Below are positions 11,762 to 21,701 of a stretch of 64,000 nucleotides of DNA, piece after piece; positions within the stretch are counted from its first letter, which is position 1, and every line of letters starts with the position of its first letter. The stretch covers positions 6,138,001-6,202,000 of the forward strand of contig OZ231126.1 of the NCBI GenBank assembly GCA_965153355.1, in the 5' to 3' direction. The position numbers were made by a program, and so were the translations under genes. This stretch comes from Flaccisagitta enflata (taxonomy: Eukaryota; Chaetognatha; Sagittoidea; Aphragmophora). The notes beneath the pieces are model-generated. The model was given only the letters and a program-made list of their open reading frames with translations, ran no database searches and was not told the origin of the DNA.

Positions 11762-11980
11762 TTATAAAACCAATGAACTAAGGGATGGATTAAAAGGTTT
11801 AGGACAGGGCAAACGCAAAAGTGCATGGATGCGAACGCTTTGGTATGTTTGCGCGTTCGCATCCACTCCCTTATTTCAGCAAATGCGTTCGCATCCTTAT
11901 CCGCGTTTAGCAAAATCTCGCGCATCCTGTGCGTTCGCATTCTCATCCCGGATCGCATCCCTACCCCTGCATCCTAGAGA
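10465..11980. repeat. Repeat complex: CpG-rich inverted arms around (GAAA)n, family A copies and (AC)n
   Basis: GGATGCGCGGGATTT (about 10481) is matched in inverted orientation by AAATCTCGCGCATCC (about 11911). Both arms contain GCGTTCGC-type words. Between them lie (GAAA)n at about 10622-10700 and 10736-10817, family A copies in minus orientation at about 10972-11128 and 11270-11505, a shorter one at 11520-11605, and (AC)n at about 11678-11759. No gene. Confidence 0.6.
10972..11128 (-). mobile_element. Family A dispersed repeat abutting a (GAAA)n tract
   Basis: Starts AAAACAAGGCCAGATACACG, then GGGTGGGCAGGGGC, TGCGCGTTTTCCCAC, a GGACGGACCAACGGACC array, CCTCTTATAGAGTTGCGTGT and ends AGCAACTAAAAAG. 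The A-rich end merges into the preceding GAAA array. Confidence 0.7.
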
Positions 11981-12416
11981 ATGAAGGCAGAGTAAAAAAA
12001 AGATTCTCTCTTCCCATCATACTTCATTGGAAGGATATAAAATGTAGATGACTGCCTCGGATGTAAAGCCTGTCCCGTCAGGACCGATTTGAAGATAGAC
12101 AGATGGACTGACAAAGATAGACACATATAGGCAGAAAGTCAGAAACAGGGAAAAAGGACCGCCCATGTGATATCCAAGACAAACTTATTAGGTGCGACAA
12201 AGCACCACGATAACTGGCTGTGTCCGTCCGTCTGTCTGTCACGCACTTGTTCGACGATCCACACGTCGCACCTTATTGGCTTACTTTGCCTTGTTCATTC
12301 TTTTGACGTGCGCCAAAGTACGTCTGTAAGAACTCATGACCCTCTGTTGGTCGGTTTGTCGTGTTTAATTCACGGCGCACAGTGGTAGTCATCTTATTTC
12401 ACCCCGGCGACCTCGC
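11981..12416. other. Spacer with a family A-related fragment
   Basis: At about 12185-12330 there is a family A relative (GGTGCGACAAAGCACC, GTCCGTCCGTCTGTCTGTC array, TGTTCGACGATCC). Nothing else is recognised. Confidence 0.45.
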
Positions 12417-13073
12417 AACATCTGTTTACCAATTATTGAGACAGTAGTGCAACAATTGTAGATGCTTCATTACTGCTGGTGAGCATCAATGAAAATCCTT
12501 GATATTGGATATTAGATGAGTATTTCCTGGTATGTTCCACATCAATTTCTATATATTGCCCCGATTTGGTTGCTTGTTTTCGACTTTATTACCTCTAAAC
12601 CACTAGCAAGCAACACGCAGTTGTCAATTTTTCTACAGCTTTAGTTTGACTTTTGAAAACCATCACTTTATGGAATCAATTGAAATCCATGGGCATATCA
12701 TAAAAGTTGAAAAAACTTTTCATAAGCAAAATCCGCATCTAATTGTCTATTCTTATATAGATTTTATAGGTATTTTTTTGGTAATATAGATTTTATAGGT
12801 ATTTTTTTGGTAATATAGATTTGATAGATATTTTCTTTGGTAATAAAGATTTTATAGGTATTTTTTTTTTGTAATTTTGCAACGATCTGCATAGGGAATT
12901 TTTTTACCATCTATTATCTCCTTCGATTTTGCCTCAAGCAATCTAGGTAAAATTCATGGGCAAAATAAAGATTTTTTTTGAACCCTAAGCGGTGGAAAAA
13001 TCCACATGTCGTAAAATATCTTTGTTTAGATTTGACAGTTTGATCTTGTCTCAATAATTGGTAAACAGATGTT
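12417..13073. mobile_element. Non-autonomous element with perfect 27-bp terminal inverted repeats
   Basis: AACATCTGTTTACCAATTAT (from 12417, continuing TGAGACA) is the exact reverse complement of 13047-13073. The 657-bp interior has no ORF and carries about four copies of a roughly 30-bp A/T-rich tandem unit (ATATAGATTTTATAGGTATT) at about 12755-12870. No target-site duplication is evident. Confidence 0.75.
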
Positions 13074-13278
13074 TATTTGCCATTCTGAATATATAATGCT
13101 CGTAGCTTGATTGTTCTTTACAATGGTGGCCTGGGAATTATATGAGATTGTTTTTGACACGTAGCCACCTGTGTTTTTTGGCGGTGAGGTAGTGTCAGGG
13201 CACGTCAAACTTCATCTCTAAGCTCGAAAATGGGACGTCTGCGTGTCAACATTGATGGAAGAGTCATGTCTCATCGTT

Positions 13279-13790
13279 TTTGGGCAGCGGTCCCAAAGGA
13301 CCGATGTCCTGTAGGACACAGGGGTGAATTTCATTTTCATTTTGTTTGTCTGTACATACATTCATTCGTACGTCCCCCCTTCGCCTTTTAATTCCAAATC
13401 TGCTTCATTCAGGCCTGAAATCACCCCTAAGAGGCACATATCAACCCTCTCAGACCTAAAATCACCCCTATCAGATCCTTAATTGGCTCTCTCAGATCCA
13501 AAATCAGCCCTCTTTGGCTCAAAACCAGCCCTCTAAAATCATAAATCATCCCTCCCAAATTTGAATTTATCCCTTTGGCCTGAAATAGGCCCCATGACTC
13601 CTCAAATTTGCCCTCTTAGGCCCAAAATCTGACCTCTCAGGATGAATGGATGTAAGGAAATTCACCCCTGTTTCCTTCAAGACATCGCCCTTTTGAGGCT
13701 GCTGCCCTGTTCTCACTGCACTTCTTTAGCTAATCACTGCAAGAAGAGCATTGGGTACTGCTGACCATATGCAATCCTAAGATGACTTGT
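13279..13790. mobile_element. Family B fold-back element, copy 1
   Basis: The left arm has GGGCAGCGGTCCCAAAGG followed by the palindrome-bearing GATGTCCTGTAGGACACAGG. The right arm is inverted (TTCACCCCTGTTTCC ... GCTGCTGCCCTG) and ends with TACTGCTGACCATATGCAAT. The middle is a degenerate roughly 28-nt array of the form 'AAATCACCCCTnnnAGACC'. The same arms recur at 17.2-18.8 kb and 62.9-63.4 kb. Confidence 0.65.
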
Positions 13791-13792
13791 TT

Positions 13793-14195
13793 TGGGCAGC
13801 AACTCCAAAGGGGTCTTTTACACATATGGGGAATTTTCTCCTCTTTTCTACCCCTTCTCCCTCAAGGCCCAAATCCCAGTCTTGAGGTCCAAATCACAGC
13901 CAAGGGACCCAGATTTAGGCCTCAAGGTTGGAAGCTGGAACTCCAGGGTGGGATTTGGGCCTTGAGGCTTGAATTTGGTCCTTGAGGCTAGGATAAAGGT
14001 CTCAAGACTGATTTTTGGGTCTCGAGACTGGAATTTGGGCCTCGAGACTGAATTTGGGCCTCAAGACTGGAATTTGGGCCTTGAGACTGGGAGGGATGGA
14101 GGAGGAGAAGGATCGAGGAGGAGAAAATTCCCCATATGTGTGATACATAGATCATATCATCGACTCCTTTGGGGCCAGTGCCCCGGTCCCCCTTT
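13793..14195. mobile_element. Fold-back element related to family B, with internal 22-bp minisatellite
   Basis: The arms GGGCAGCAACTCCAAAGGGG ... CACATATGGGGAATTTTCTC (about 13794-13850) and GAGAAAATTCCCCATATGTG ... CTCCTTTGGGGCCAGTGCCC (about 14121-14185) are inverted copies. Between them runs a tandem array of about 22 bp with the core GGGCCTCAAGACTGGAATTT (about 13975-14090). Confidence 0.65.
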
Positions 14196-14235
14196 AAAAT
14201 CAGGGTAAGATCAGGGTAAGATCATTGTGTTTTGC

Positions 14236-14515
14236 ACAATAAAGAGTGGGGAAAGGCAGGAGTGGGGAAGGGCAGGAGTGGGGAAGGGCAGGAGTGGGGA
14301 AGGGCAGGAGTGGGGAAGGGCAGGAGTGGGGAAGGGCAGGAGTGGGGAAGGGCAGGAGTGGGGAAGGGCAGGAGTGGGGAAGGGTAGGAGTGGGGAAGGG
14401 CAGGAGTGGGGAAGGGCAGGAGTGGGGAAGGGCAGGAGTGGGGAAGGGCAGGAGTGGGGAAGGGCAGGAGTGGGGAAGGGCAGGAGTGGGGAAGGGCGAG
14501 TGGGGAAGGGTGAGT
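14236..14515 (+). repeat. 16-bp minisatellite GGGCAGGAGTGGGGAA
   Basis: About 16-17 nearly identical copies. Four copies in inverted orientation follow at about 14597-14655, so the locus can form a hairpin. Four of the six frames are open only because the unit lacks stops. Confidence 0.95.
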
Positions 14516-14659
14516 TGGGCAGGGGCAGTGGAAGAGTGGCTCAATTTCAGAGACTGTCTGCATCAAATTTGTGTTTCCCATAGCCATTCTGCATTTGCCC
14601 TTCCCCACTCCTGCCCTTCCCCACTCCTGCCCTTCCCCACTCCTGCCCTTCCCCACTAC

Positions 14660-15534
14660 TCGAGAAGGGTAATATTGTTAACAACTGCCTTTGTTTGTTA
14701 GTGTTTTTACACTCGAGGGGGGGAATATTTGAATTTCGGACAACTACGGTTTTTCTACAATTCACGCGTAAATCGTCAATCTGGTGAATCAGCCCACATC
14801 GATAGGGATATCTCGTGAATTTTTCTAGCGATTCTCATAAAATTTTGCCTGAAAACTCACTTAAGCAAAGCCTAGTTTACGTGAGTGCATCATGAAGTTT
14901 TCTATTAGGCGAGACCAGTCAGGGGGGAGGGGGACACCCGCTAAGCGCCGCCCCTCTTAAACACGGACTAAAGTTGATAAAAATTTCAAATTTTTAAAAT
15001 CAAGATTTTTAAATGTTTTAGAAAATTCTGGATCAATTGAGACCAACTTTTATTTCAAAAAAAATTTTTCCCCTCTGACCCCCCCCCCCTCTCGGTGGCC
15101 TGAGGGGGGGGGGGGTAAATAGGGGGCCATTAAGCATCGGCAATACCCAAATCCCATCCCCTAAATATTAGGGTTCAAGATTCTCTCATAGTCAACTATA
15201 AATATCTGATTCTAAAAATATGATTTTTTCAAGGCCAAATGTGAGTCTGTTGCTGATATCGTCCCCGATCATTTGAAAAAAATCAAGAATATTAATTTTA
15301 GAAATTTTTATTTTAAGATTTTCAAAAATTAACAAAAATAAATTGTGTTAAAAGAGAATATGAAAAAAACATGAAGAGTGATGCAAATTAAGTGCCAATT
15401 AGGGCCCAAGAAAACTATGTTTTTGAAGTTCACTCAAAAAACACTTAAATTGGAATCAGCAGTGAAAATTGCTACCACTTTAGTCGGATTCTGCTTTAAG
15501 TGGTTTGGGAGCATTTTCAGATGAGGATTTGGCC
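14660..15534. other. Intergenic, nothing recognised
   Basis: A/T-rich with short homopolymers (runs of C and G around 15080-15110). No exon or shared repeat seen. Confidence 0.4.
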
Positions 15535-15775
15535 TTGAGTGCCCTCCTCTTCCTGCTTGGGCGAAGCTTTATTTCAAGTAGATTTGGGTTGAAATGTATG
15601 AAACCCAGCCCTCATCTAGTCCTTCATCTAGTCATCTAGTCCCTCATCTAACCTTAACCCTAAAATCACCCCTAACCCCAACCTAAACCCCATCCCTAGC
15701 CCTAAATAAAGACCCGCTTAGAAAATCAGTAAAACAAAAGACCTCACCAACTACGAAAACTACCGGTAAATGTGT
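15535..15775 (+). repeat. Family C dispersed repeat with telomere-like interior, copy 1
   Basis: TTGGGCGAAGCTTTATTTCA, then GTAGATTTGGGTTGAAATGTAT, a degenerate CCCTAA-type array (CCTAACCCCAACCTAAACCC), then GACCCGCTTAGAAAATCAGT and AAAACAAAAGACCTCACC. The same order occurs at 23825-24030. Confidence 0.7.
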
Positions 15776-15965
15776 AATTACTAGCTAGCAAGTAGCAGAA
15801 ATTACTGACGCTTAGGAATAGTAACTTTATAATATTTGTTTAATTTAACATCACAAGTTGCAAAAATATCGTGCAATTGTAAGGAGTCCTACCACCCTAT
15901 TACTGTACACAACAGTAGAAGAACCCACTGTTATGTTACTTTTTACTCACAATTATACATATGTT

Positions 15966-16352
15966 TTAAGTGCGATCAATATCTCCACAAGTGAACATAT
16001 AACCTTTTAGAATACCACAACAGCTGAACGACACACTTTTTTCGTCCCAATGATAATGAGCATGATGTCCATAATAATCAGAGCTGACCACAAAATGCAA
16101 CAAATCCGGATCAGAAATAAAAGTGTGTTTCCAAGCTATTTCTCCCTTCACCTGTCCACTGCACCCTTCATCGCACTCTTCACTGCACTCTTCACTGCAC
16201 TTTTTAGGAATTTTGTGAAACTCGCAAACGCTCTCTTTTTTGACAATATTCTTTAAGTAGGCCACATCTTTTTTCTGCTCAGAAACCATTGGCGTGAGTT
16301 CATCGAGTCTCTTTGTAGAGGCGGCCAAGTTCAAGTTTTGCTTGGAAACCAT
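15966..16352 (-). CDS. Small coiled-coil and cysteine-rich protein, 128 aa or longer
   Basis: The frame encodes two to three copies of a heptad-like unit of about 23 aa (KRLDELTRMVSKQN and KRLDELTPMVSEQK, from a DNA-level tandem duplication). These are followed by a Cys-rich stretch with repeated SEEC units and a His/Tyr/Cys-rich C-terminus ending ILKGYMFTCGDIDRT. The frame stays open upstream of the first ATG to about 16445, where a family A copy begins, so the ATG at 16352 may be internal and a 5' exon is possible. I do not recognise the family. It could be a lone terminal exon. No neighbour suggests a role. Confidence 0.4.
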   Translation of the reverse strand: MVSKQNLNLAASTKRLDELTPMVSEQKKDVAYLKNIVKKESVCEFHKIPKKCSEECSEECDEGCSGQVKGEIAWKHTFISDPDLLHFVVSSDYYGHHAHYHWDEKSVSFSCCGILKGYMFTCGDIDRT

Positions 16353-16467
16353 TCGCGTGAGTTCATCGAGTCTCTTTTTATTAACGGCCGCGTCTTGCTT
16401 GACTTGGGCGAGATCCTTTATTAAAGTAGTATAAGAAGGTCCAATTAAAGAAATGGATCCGGTACCA

Positions 16468-16672
16468 ATTTTTAGTCGCGTGCTACGCGACTCTACAACC
16501 CGCTTTGTCCATCCGTCCGTCTGTCCGTCCGTCCGTCCGTCACACTTTACTTTTTTGGGTTTTTGCGGTTTTTGGCCTCACTGCTCCTGCCCAAATGATG
16601 GAGTGACCTCAATTATGGCCCCTGCCCACCCGCACGCGACTGGGGTAGCCGTGTATCCGGCCTTGTTTTGTT
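16468..16672 (+). mobile_element. Family A dispersed repeat, nearly complete copy
   Basis: Head TTTTTAGTCGCGTGCTACGC, then ACTCTACAACCCGCTTTGTC, a CCGTCCGTCTGT array, TCACTGCTCCTGCCCAAATG, CCCCTGCCCACCCGCACGCG and the tail GCCGTGTATCCGGCCTTGTT. It is the best reference copy of the family in this window. Confidence 0.8.
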
Positions 16673-16844
16673 GAAATCCCATCCCTGGCATGTGCTGAGA
16701 TGGTTTTCATAGCTCAAGGGTATTTTTGTAGAAATCATGGCCCCCCCAAGAATAACAAAAAATCATGCAAATCAGGGGAAAATCTTTGTCCACCACCCCC
16801 ATTTTTGTGAGCTCATATTTTCTAAACAAATAAAGCTAATGACC

Positions 16845-17105
16845 TCAACTTGGGCTCATTTTAAAGAACAGACACAGCTCTTTAAAATGAACCCAAGTTG
16901 AGGTCATTAGTTCAATTCGTTTAGGAGCAGCAGTCCTTCGGAGTTGATGCTTCTTTTGAGAAAAAGATGAATTGACCCCTCTCTTTGTAGGTCCCTATCT
17001 TTTAAACGAATTGAGCTACAGACCTCAACTTGGGCTCGTTTTAAAGAACCGACAGTTATGTTTTTAAATAAGCCCAAGTTGAGGTCGCTAGCAAAATTTG
17101 TTACA
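16845..17105. repeat. Two tandem stem-loops sharing ACCTCAACTTGGGCTC arms
   Basis: First hairpin: AATGACCTCAACTTGGGCTC ... and its inverted partner ...AACCCAAGTTGAGGTCATT, about 16846-16912, loop about 11 nt. Second: GACCTCAACTTGGGCTCGTT ... AAGCCCAAGTTGAGGTCGCT, about 17018-17092. Both are flanked by a TTTAAACGAATTGAGCTA-like word. No coding sense. Confidence 0.7.
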
Positions 17106-17199
17106 GAGAAACAGTCTTCCAAAGTGGATACTTCTTTTGAAAATAAAAGTATTATCCCTTTGTTTCTGTCAGTTACCCAAGTTGTTTGCGGGTGGGAAG

Positions 17200-18760
17200 G
17201 GGCAGTGATGACATGTCATCCGAGGATCGCACATGGTCAGCGGTACCCAATACACTCTTTTCTTTGACTAAGAACCTTGTTTATAAGAACATTGAGGCTC
17301 AGATTTGAAAAAAAATAAGAACAATCATAAGAACATCGTCAGCCTCAGAATTGGCAGGATTATAAGAACATTCTAATTGGTTTTGCTCTTGGTTAATGAG
17401 GGAACTGCTGTAAAAAAAAGAATTATGACTGTGTTACTATGGTTTACATCAATCAGCCTTACACTTTGTTTGTGATTGATATTTTAGATCTCATATCCTT
17501 TTAATTAGAATTAGATCATTTTTGTAAAAGCTGACAATTACAAAAAATAAGAACATCTTAAGAACAATTTGAGCCTCAAATTGCTTTAAAAGCAAGAACA
17601 ATGAGCCTCAGAAAAAAATAACATGTTCTTATAAGAAAAAAAGAGTGTACCCTGCTTGGAGAGAAGAAGTAGTGAGAGCAGGGCAGTGGCCCCAAAGGGC
17701 CAATGTCCTGTAGGACACAGGGCTGAATTTCCAGACGTCCTGGGAAGGAATATATCAGGCCGCACCTGACAGAGGGGGTGATTGAAGGCGGATTTTAGGT
17801 CTGATTTGAGGTACGAGGGGCAGGCTTGAGGCCTAAAGGACAGATTTGAAGCCTGAAGAGCTGATTAAAGGCCTGGAGGGCTGATGTGAGGTTTGGGAGG
17901 TCAGATTTGCGGTCTCCAGGGCAAGATTGAGGCCTGAGAGAGCTAATTTGAGGGCTGAACCAGCCGCCCAAGGGTAATATGTGGTCAGCGATACCCATTG
18001 CCCTGCTTTGCATGGTTGTGAATCAGAATGAGAGGAAGCAGGGCAGCGGCCCCGAAACGGACGATGTCCTGTAGAACCCAGGACACTTTTGTTTGTTTGT
18101 CTGTTCTTCCATCCGCCCCCCAAGGCTCTCTCAGGCCTTGAATCTGTCCTCTCAGGCCTTAATTCTACCCTCTCAGGCCTGAAATCCGCCCTCCCAGGCC
18201 TTGAATCTGAGAGGGCAGATTTAAAGCTTGAGAGAACAGATTTCAAGCCTAAGAGGATAGATTCAAGGCCTGAGGGCATATTTCAGGCCTGAAAGAGCAG
18301 ATTTAGGGCCTGAGAGAGCAGATTTCAAATCTGACAAGGCAGATTTTAGGCTGGAGAGAGCAGATTTTAGGCCTGAGAGAGCAGATTTCAGACCTGAGAG
18401 GGCAGATCTCAGGCCCAAGAGGGCAGATTTCAGGCCTGAGAGGGTCAGGGGGGACAAACGGATAAATGAACAAACCAAATAGCAGCCCAAAGGCAGTAAG
18501 TGGTCAGCGGTACCCGTGCCCTGCTTGAGTAGGAAGTGATTAAGGTTGAGAGGGAGCAGGGCAGCGGCCCCGAAGGGGACGAAGTCCTGTAGAACACAGG
18601 GGGAATCTGTCCATCCGTCCGTCCGTCCGTCCGTCCGTCCTGTCTGCCTTCCTTCTGTCCAGGATGCCCTGTTATTCAAATTTTCATTGAATTTCATGGC
18701 GAAATGACAAAAGGCAGTGTATGGACAATGGTACCCTTGCCCTTATTGTATAGTTTGTAG
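17200..18760. mobile_element. Family B cluster with 21-bp AGGCCT-type minisatellite
   Basis: Three family B heads (GCAGGGCAGNGGCCCCNAA with GTCCTGTAG) lie at about 17680, 18035 and 18555. Each is preceded by a GGTCAGCGGTACCC-type word ending the previous unit. Between them are arrays with the unit CAGGCCTGAGAGGGCAGATT (about 21 bp) in both orientations (18110-18215 and 18216-18445), forming a fold-back. No gene; long Ser/Leu/Lys frames here are array artefacts. Confidence 0.65.
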
Positions 18761-20160
18761 GTTAAGTTGAGGGAGGAGCCCTTTGCAAGCGAATGCTCGT
18801 CGAATCCACGACGTCAAATTCCAAGGAAGTGATGGGGAAGGCTGGAATGAAGAGTAATGGGATGAAATAGACTGGCAGATTCAAGGATGACTTATTGGGG
18901 AAACAAGATTAAACGCCGGATAAGACGTAACGGGAGAGTGGAATAAACGGATAATGACAGTTTAAAGGTAAAAGGTGTAAGACTATGATATATGGATTGC
19001 GCTGAGCTGCCAATGGTTCTGATATTCTGATAAAGACTCTCGTGATTGATTCGTACTGTAGATGGTAGTATCATGGGAATGGCGTGTAATCATTATATAT
19101 CCTTTTCACTGTTGCATGTGTATTAATCATTAACAATGCTAAGTAGTGATCTGTCTATGCTTACAATCACACAAGTGCATGTATCTCTTTCTTCTATCAT
19201 AGATTAACAAGGTGGACTGCTGGGTCCTTATTCTGGCCTAAATACTTTAACATCACGGCCGCATATTAACATTATCTAACTGTCGATTAACATCTGTGGA
19301 CACATGGTTGGCTGCCCGTTGCATGCCGTGTCATCTTGCATGTTTTGGATATCATCTTTCTCTTTCCCATGCTCAGGACCGCAAGATCCTTTGTCATCCC
19401 CGATGCCATAATCATATTAACACACTGTGCACACTAACCTAACTCTTATCCAATCAATCAATTATCCCACGGACAGCCGGCACAATCCATTTGGCAGGCA
19501 CATCAAGTAAGAGGACACCAACAACAATCACCCTCTTACAAGTGGTGCATCGGTACCCGTACCCATACACCCTCTGTGTCCCATAGTACAATCCAAAAGT
19601 AAAAAGTTGAAGAAACATTGGAGTTTCACTTAGGGTCCACTTTGAAACGATAGGTCGATCAGAAGTGGATAGAATCCATTGCTCCTTTTTACTCGAGGCC
19701 TGCACTACCCTCATGTAAACCACCTTATGCCCACAATTCCTTCATTGCACTGATGCTTAAAGCCCAGGCCAGGGCCTGTTCATGTGGTAGACGTCCGACC
19801 ATAAAGGGTAGAACTGCCTATTTCTTTTGGTCGTTTCTCCTTTAAGGCCTCTATTCACTCTTACAAGAAACATTTCTCAAGGATGGAGGACCTGGTAAAG
19901 CCTATAACTTCTGGGAAGCAGTTTTCTCAGTGAGCCAGCTTCTTTGTGCAAAGTCTCTTGGAAGTATTTCTTCTTTATTTTCTGTGGGTTCCTTGCATTC
20001 ACTTATCTTTTAAGGACCCAGCTGCCCACCTCCAAACCCATTTTCTTTATAACTCAGTTTCCTTTTGAGCTTCCAACTCTCCTTTCACTCCCTTCTTTTA
20101 TTTAATCCATCCTAATAACCTTAAAGCACTGGCAAGAAAATCCCATCAGCACCCTGCAAC
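18761..20160. other. Intergenic, nothing firm
   Basis: A minus-strand reading frame of 89 aa (19723-19454) has a protein-like composition but no splice or family evidence. Otherwise no repeat or exon is recognised. Confidence 0.35.
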
Positions 20161-20570
20161 GTGGAGGTTAGCCCTCCTCCACCCTGCAACTCCAACCTCA
20201 ACACCAGCATCCACTTTCACTCTGCCAATGCCGCCAAAGCCCCAAGGTTCTGCATTGCCCAGCGGACCCAAGGGAAGGACGACACCATCATCTTCACCAG
20301 TCCCCGCAGTTTAACCAGCCTACATCATTTTCCACATATACTTCAGGTTTCAGTCCCGCATCGACTGCCACCGACTTTTCCTTTCTTTCTCCTCACTCTG
20401 CATGCTTCTGCCTTGAAAAACAATTAGTCCTCTAATTACCATCCACACACACAGTTACATGCAAGTTTTTCTGTTTCCTAACACGCCGCTGACGGAAACA
20501 CACCAGGTGATTCACAAAAAAATCACAAGTCAAATTTTACCATAATTGTTGGAAAAAAAAACATAGCAAA

Positions 20571-21701
20571 ATGGCAGATTCAAGATCCGTTACGTCTCTC
20601 CCAATTCATGACTTCAGGACAGACATCGACGACCCAGTTGTCTGGCTGCCCCTGTTTGAAGACACTGTCGAAATGTGTCTGCACCCGGCGGATGCAAACA
20701 CCAAAAATGCACTTCTCAAAAAGTGGTTCCCACTGAAGGTTGACGACCGAGCCAGACAAAAGCTACTTGGCATCACAACCCAGGTTTGGGATGAGATCAA
20801 AGCTGCTTTCATTAAGTCGTTGGCTGATCCACAAGAGGAGTATAACTGGCACGCTCGCAGACAAACCATAACCTGGGATGGGGTAGAACCATTTCACGAC
20901 TTAGCCACAAGAATCCGCAGAGCAGTTGACAAGTACGAGCCTGCAGCAGTAAGGAAAAACGAATACTTTTTCAGATTCAGGATGGCACTTCCAAAAGACT
21001 ACAAACGCGAAATTGACATTTGGTGCCCAAGAAACAACCGCACCATTGCTGAGGCACAAGACATTGCCGAGCGTGTGAGGCTAGCAAATGCTGAGGAGAG
21101 GGCAGAGACCCTGGGAGCCGCTGCCCCTGCCCAGCCTACAACTTTCACTGCTGCGGCAATGACAGGAGGCAGAGTTGATGCCTTGAAGAGACAGTTGGAA
21201 GGCCTCTCACTCCGCTTAGGCAATATGAAAGCGAGAAGGAACCGTTCTGAATCCCAGAATCGCGATCGAGACCACTGGGATGACACCCATTACAGCCCTG
21301 AGTCTCATCGACAACACAGTCGAGTTTACCGATACCATGGCCCAGATGGCGGACGCCATAGCCCAGATGGCGGACGCCATAGCCCAGATGGCAGACGCCA
21401 TAGCCCAGATAGCAGAGGCCACAGCCCAGATCGCAGACGCCATAGTCCGGATCGCAGACGCCATAGTCCAGATAGCAGACGCCATAGCTCAGATAACAGA
21501 CGCCATAGCCCAGATCGCAGACGCTATAGCCCAGATCGCAGACGCTATAGCCCAGATCGCAGACGCAATAGCCCAGATCGTAGACGCAATAGCCCAGATC
21601 GCCGCAACCGCATCCCAGATCGCCGCAACCGCAGCCCGGATCAAAATGGTCGAGACCGTGGCTACAATGACCTCCACCAGGATTATGGTGGTGACTATTA
21701 G
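20571..21701 (+). CDS. Gag-only retroelement protein with RS-like heptad tail, 376 aa
   Basis: Residues about 15-175 look like a retrotransposon capsid (W-rich start VVWLPLFEDTVEMCL, then WDEIKAAFIKSL and PFHDLATRIRRAVDKY), closest in style to Ty3/gypsy-type gag. A coiled segment follows at about 195-225. The C-terminal third is about fifteen copies of a heptad R-R-H-S-P-D-x, encoded by a 21-bp tandem repeat, an Arg/Ser-rich tail that could bind RNA. There is no zinc knuckle, protease, RT or integrase after it, and AATAAA occurs at about 22299. No clear LTRs were found; only CAGTCCCGCATCGACTG occurs on both sides (20353 and 22498). It is either a non-autonomous gag element or a domesticated gag. 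Confidence 0.6.
   Translation: MADSRSVTSLPIHDFRTDIDDPVVWLPLFEDTVEMCLHPADANTKNALLKKWFPLKVDDRARQKLLGITTQVWDEIKAAFIKSLADPQEEYNWHARRQTITWDGVEPFHDLATRIRRAVDKYEPAAVRKNEYFFRFRMALPKDYKREIDIWCPRNNRTIAEAQDIAERVRLANAEERAETLGAAAPAQPTTFTAAAMTGGRVDALKRQLEGLSLRLGNMKARRNRSESQNRDRDHWDDTHYSPESHRQHSRVYRYHGPDGGRHSPDGGRHSPDGRRHSPDSRGHSPDRRRHSPDRRRHSPDSRRHSSDNRRHSPDRRRYSPDRRRYSPDRRRNSPDRRRNSPDRRNRIPDRRNRSPDQNGRDRGYNDLHQDYGGDY
21330..21640 (+). repeat. 21-bp coding minisatellite (heptad R-R-H-S-P-D)
   Basis: Unit CGCCATAGCCCAGATNGCAG plus one base, about 15 copies, inside the gag-like ORF. Because 21 is divisible by 3, the other plus frame (Ala/Ile/Gln-rich) and minus frames are also open; these are shadows. Confidence 0.9.

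Noticed and set aside
14200-14701. Gly/Trp- and Pro/His-rich ORFs over the 16-bp minisatellite
   Set aside because: Multiple frames on both strands are open through the same tandem array.
19454-19723. 89-aa minus-strand ORF
   Set aside because: Ordinary composition but no homology that I recognise and no supporting exon structure.
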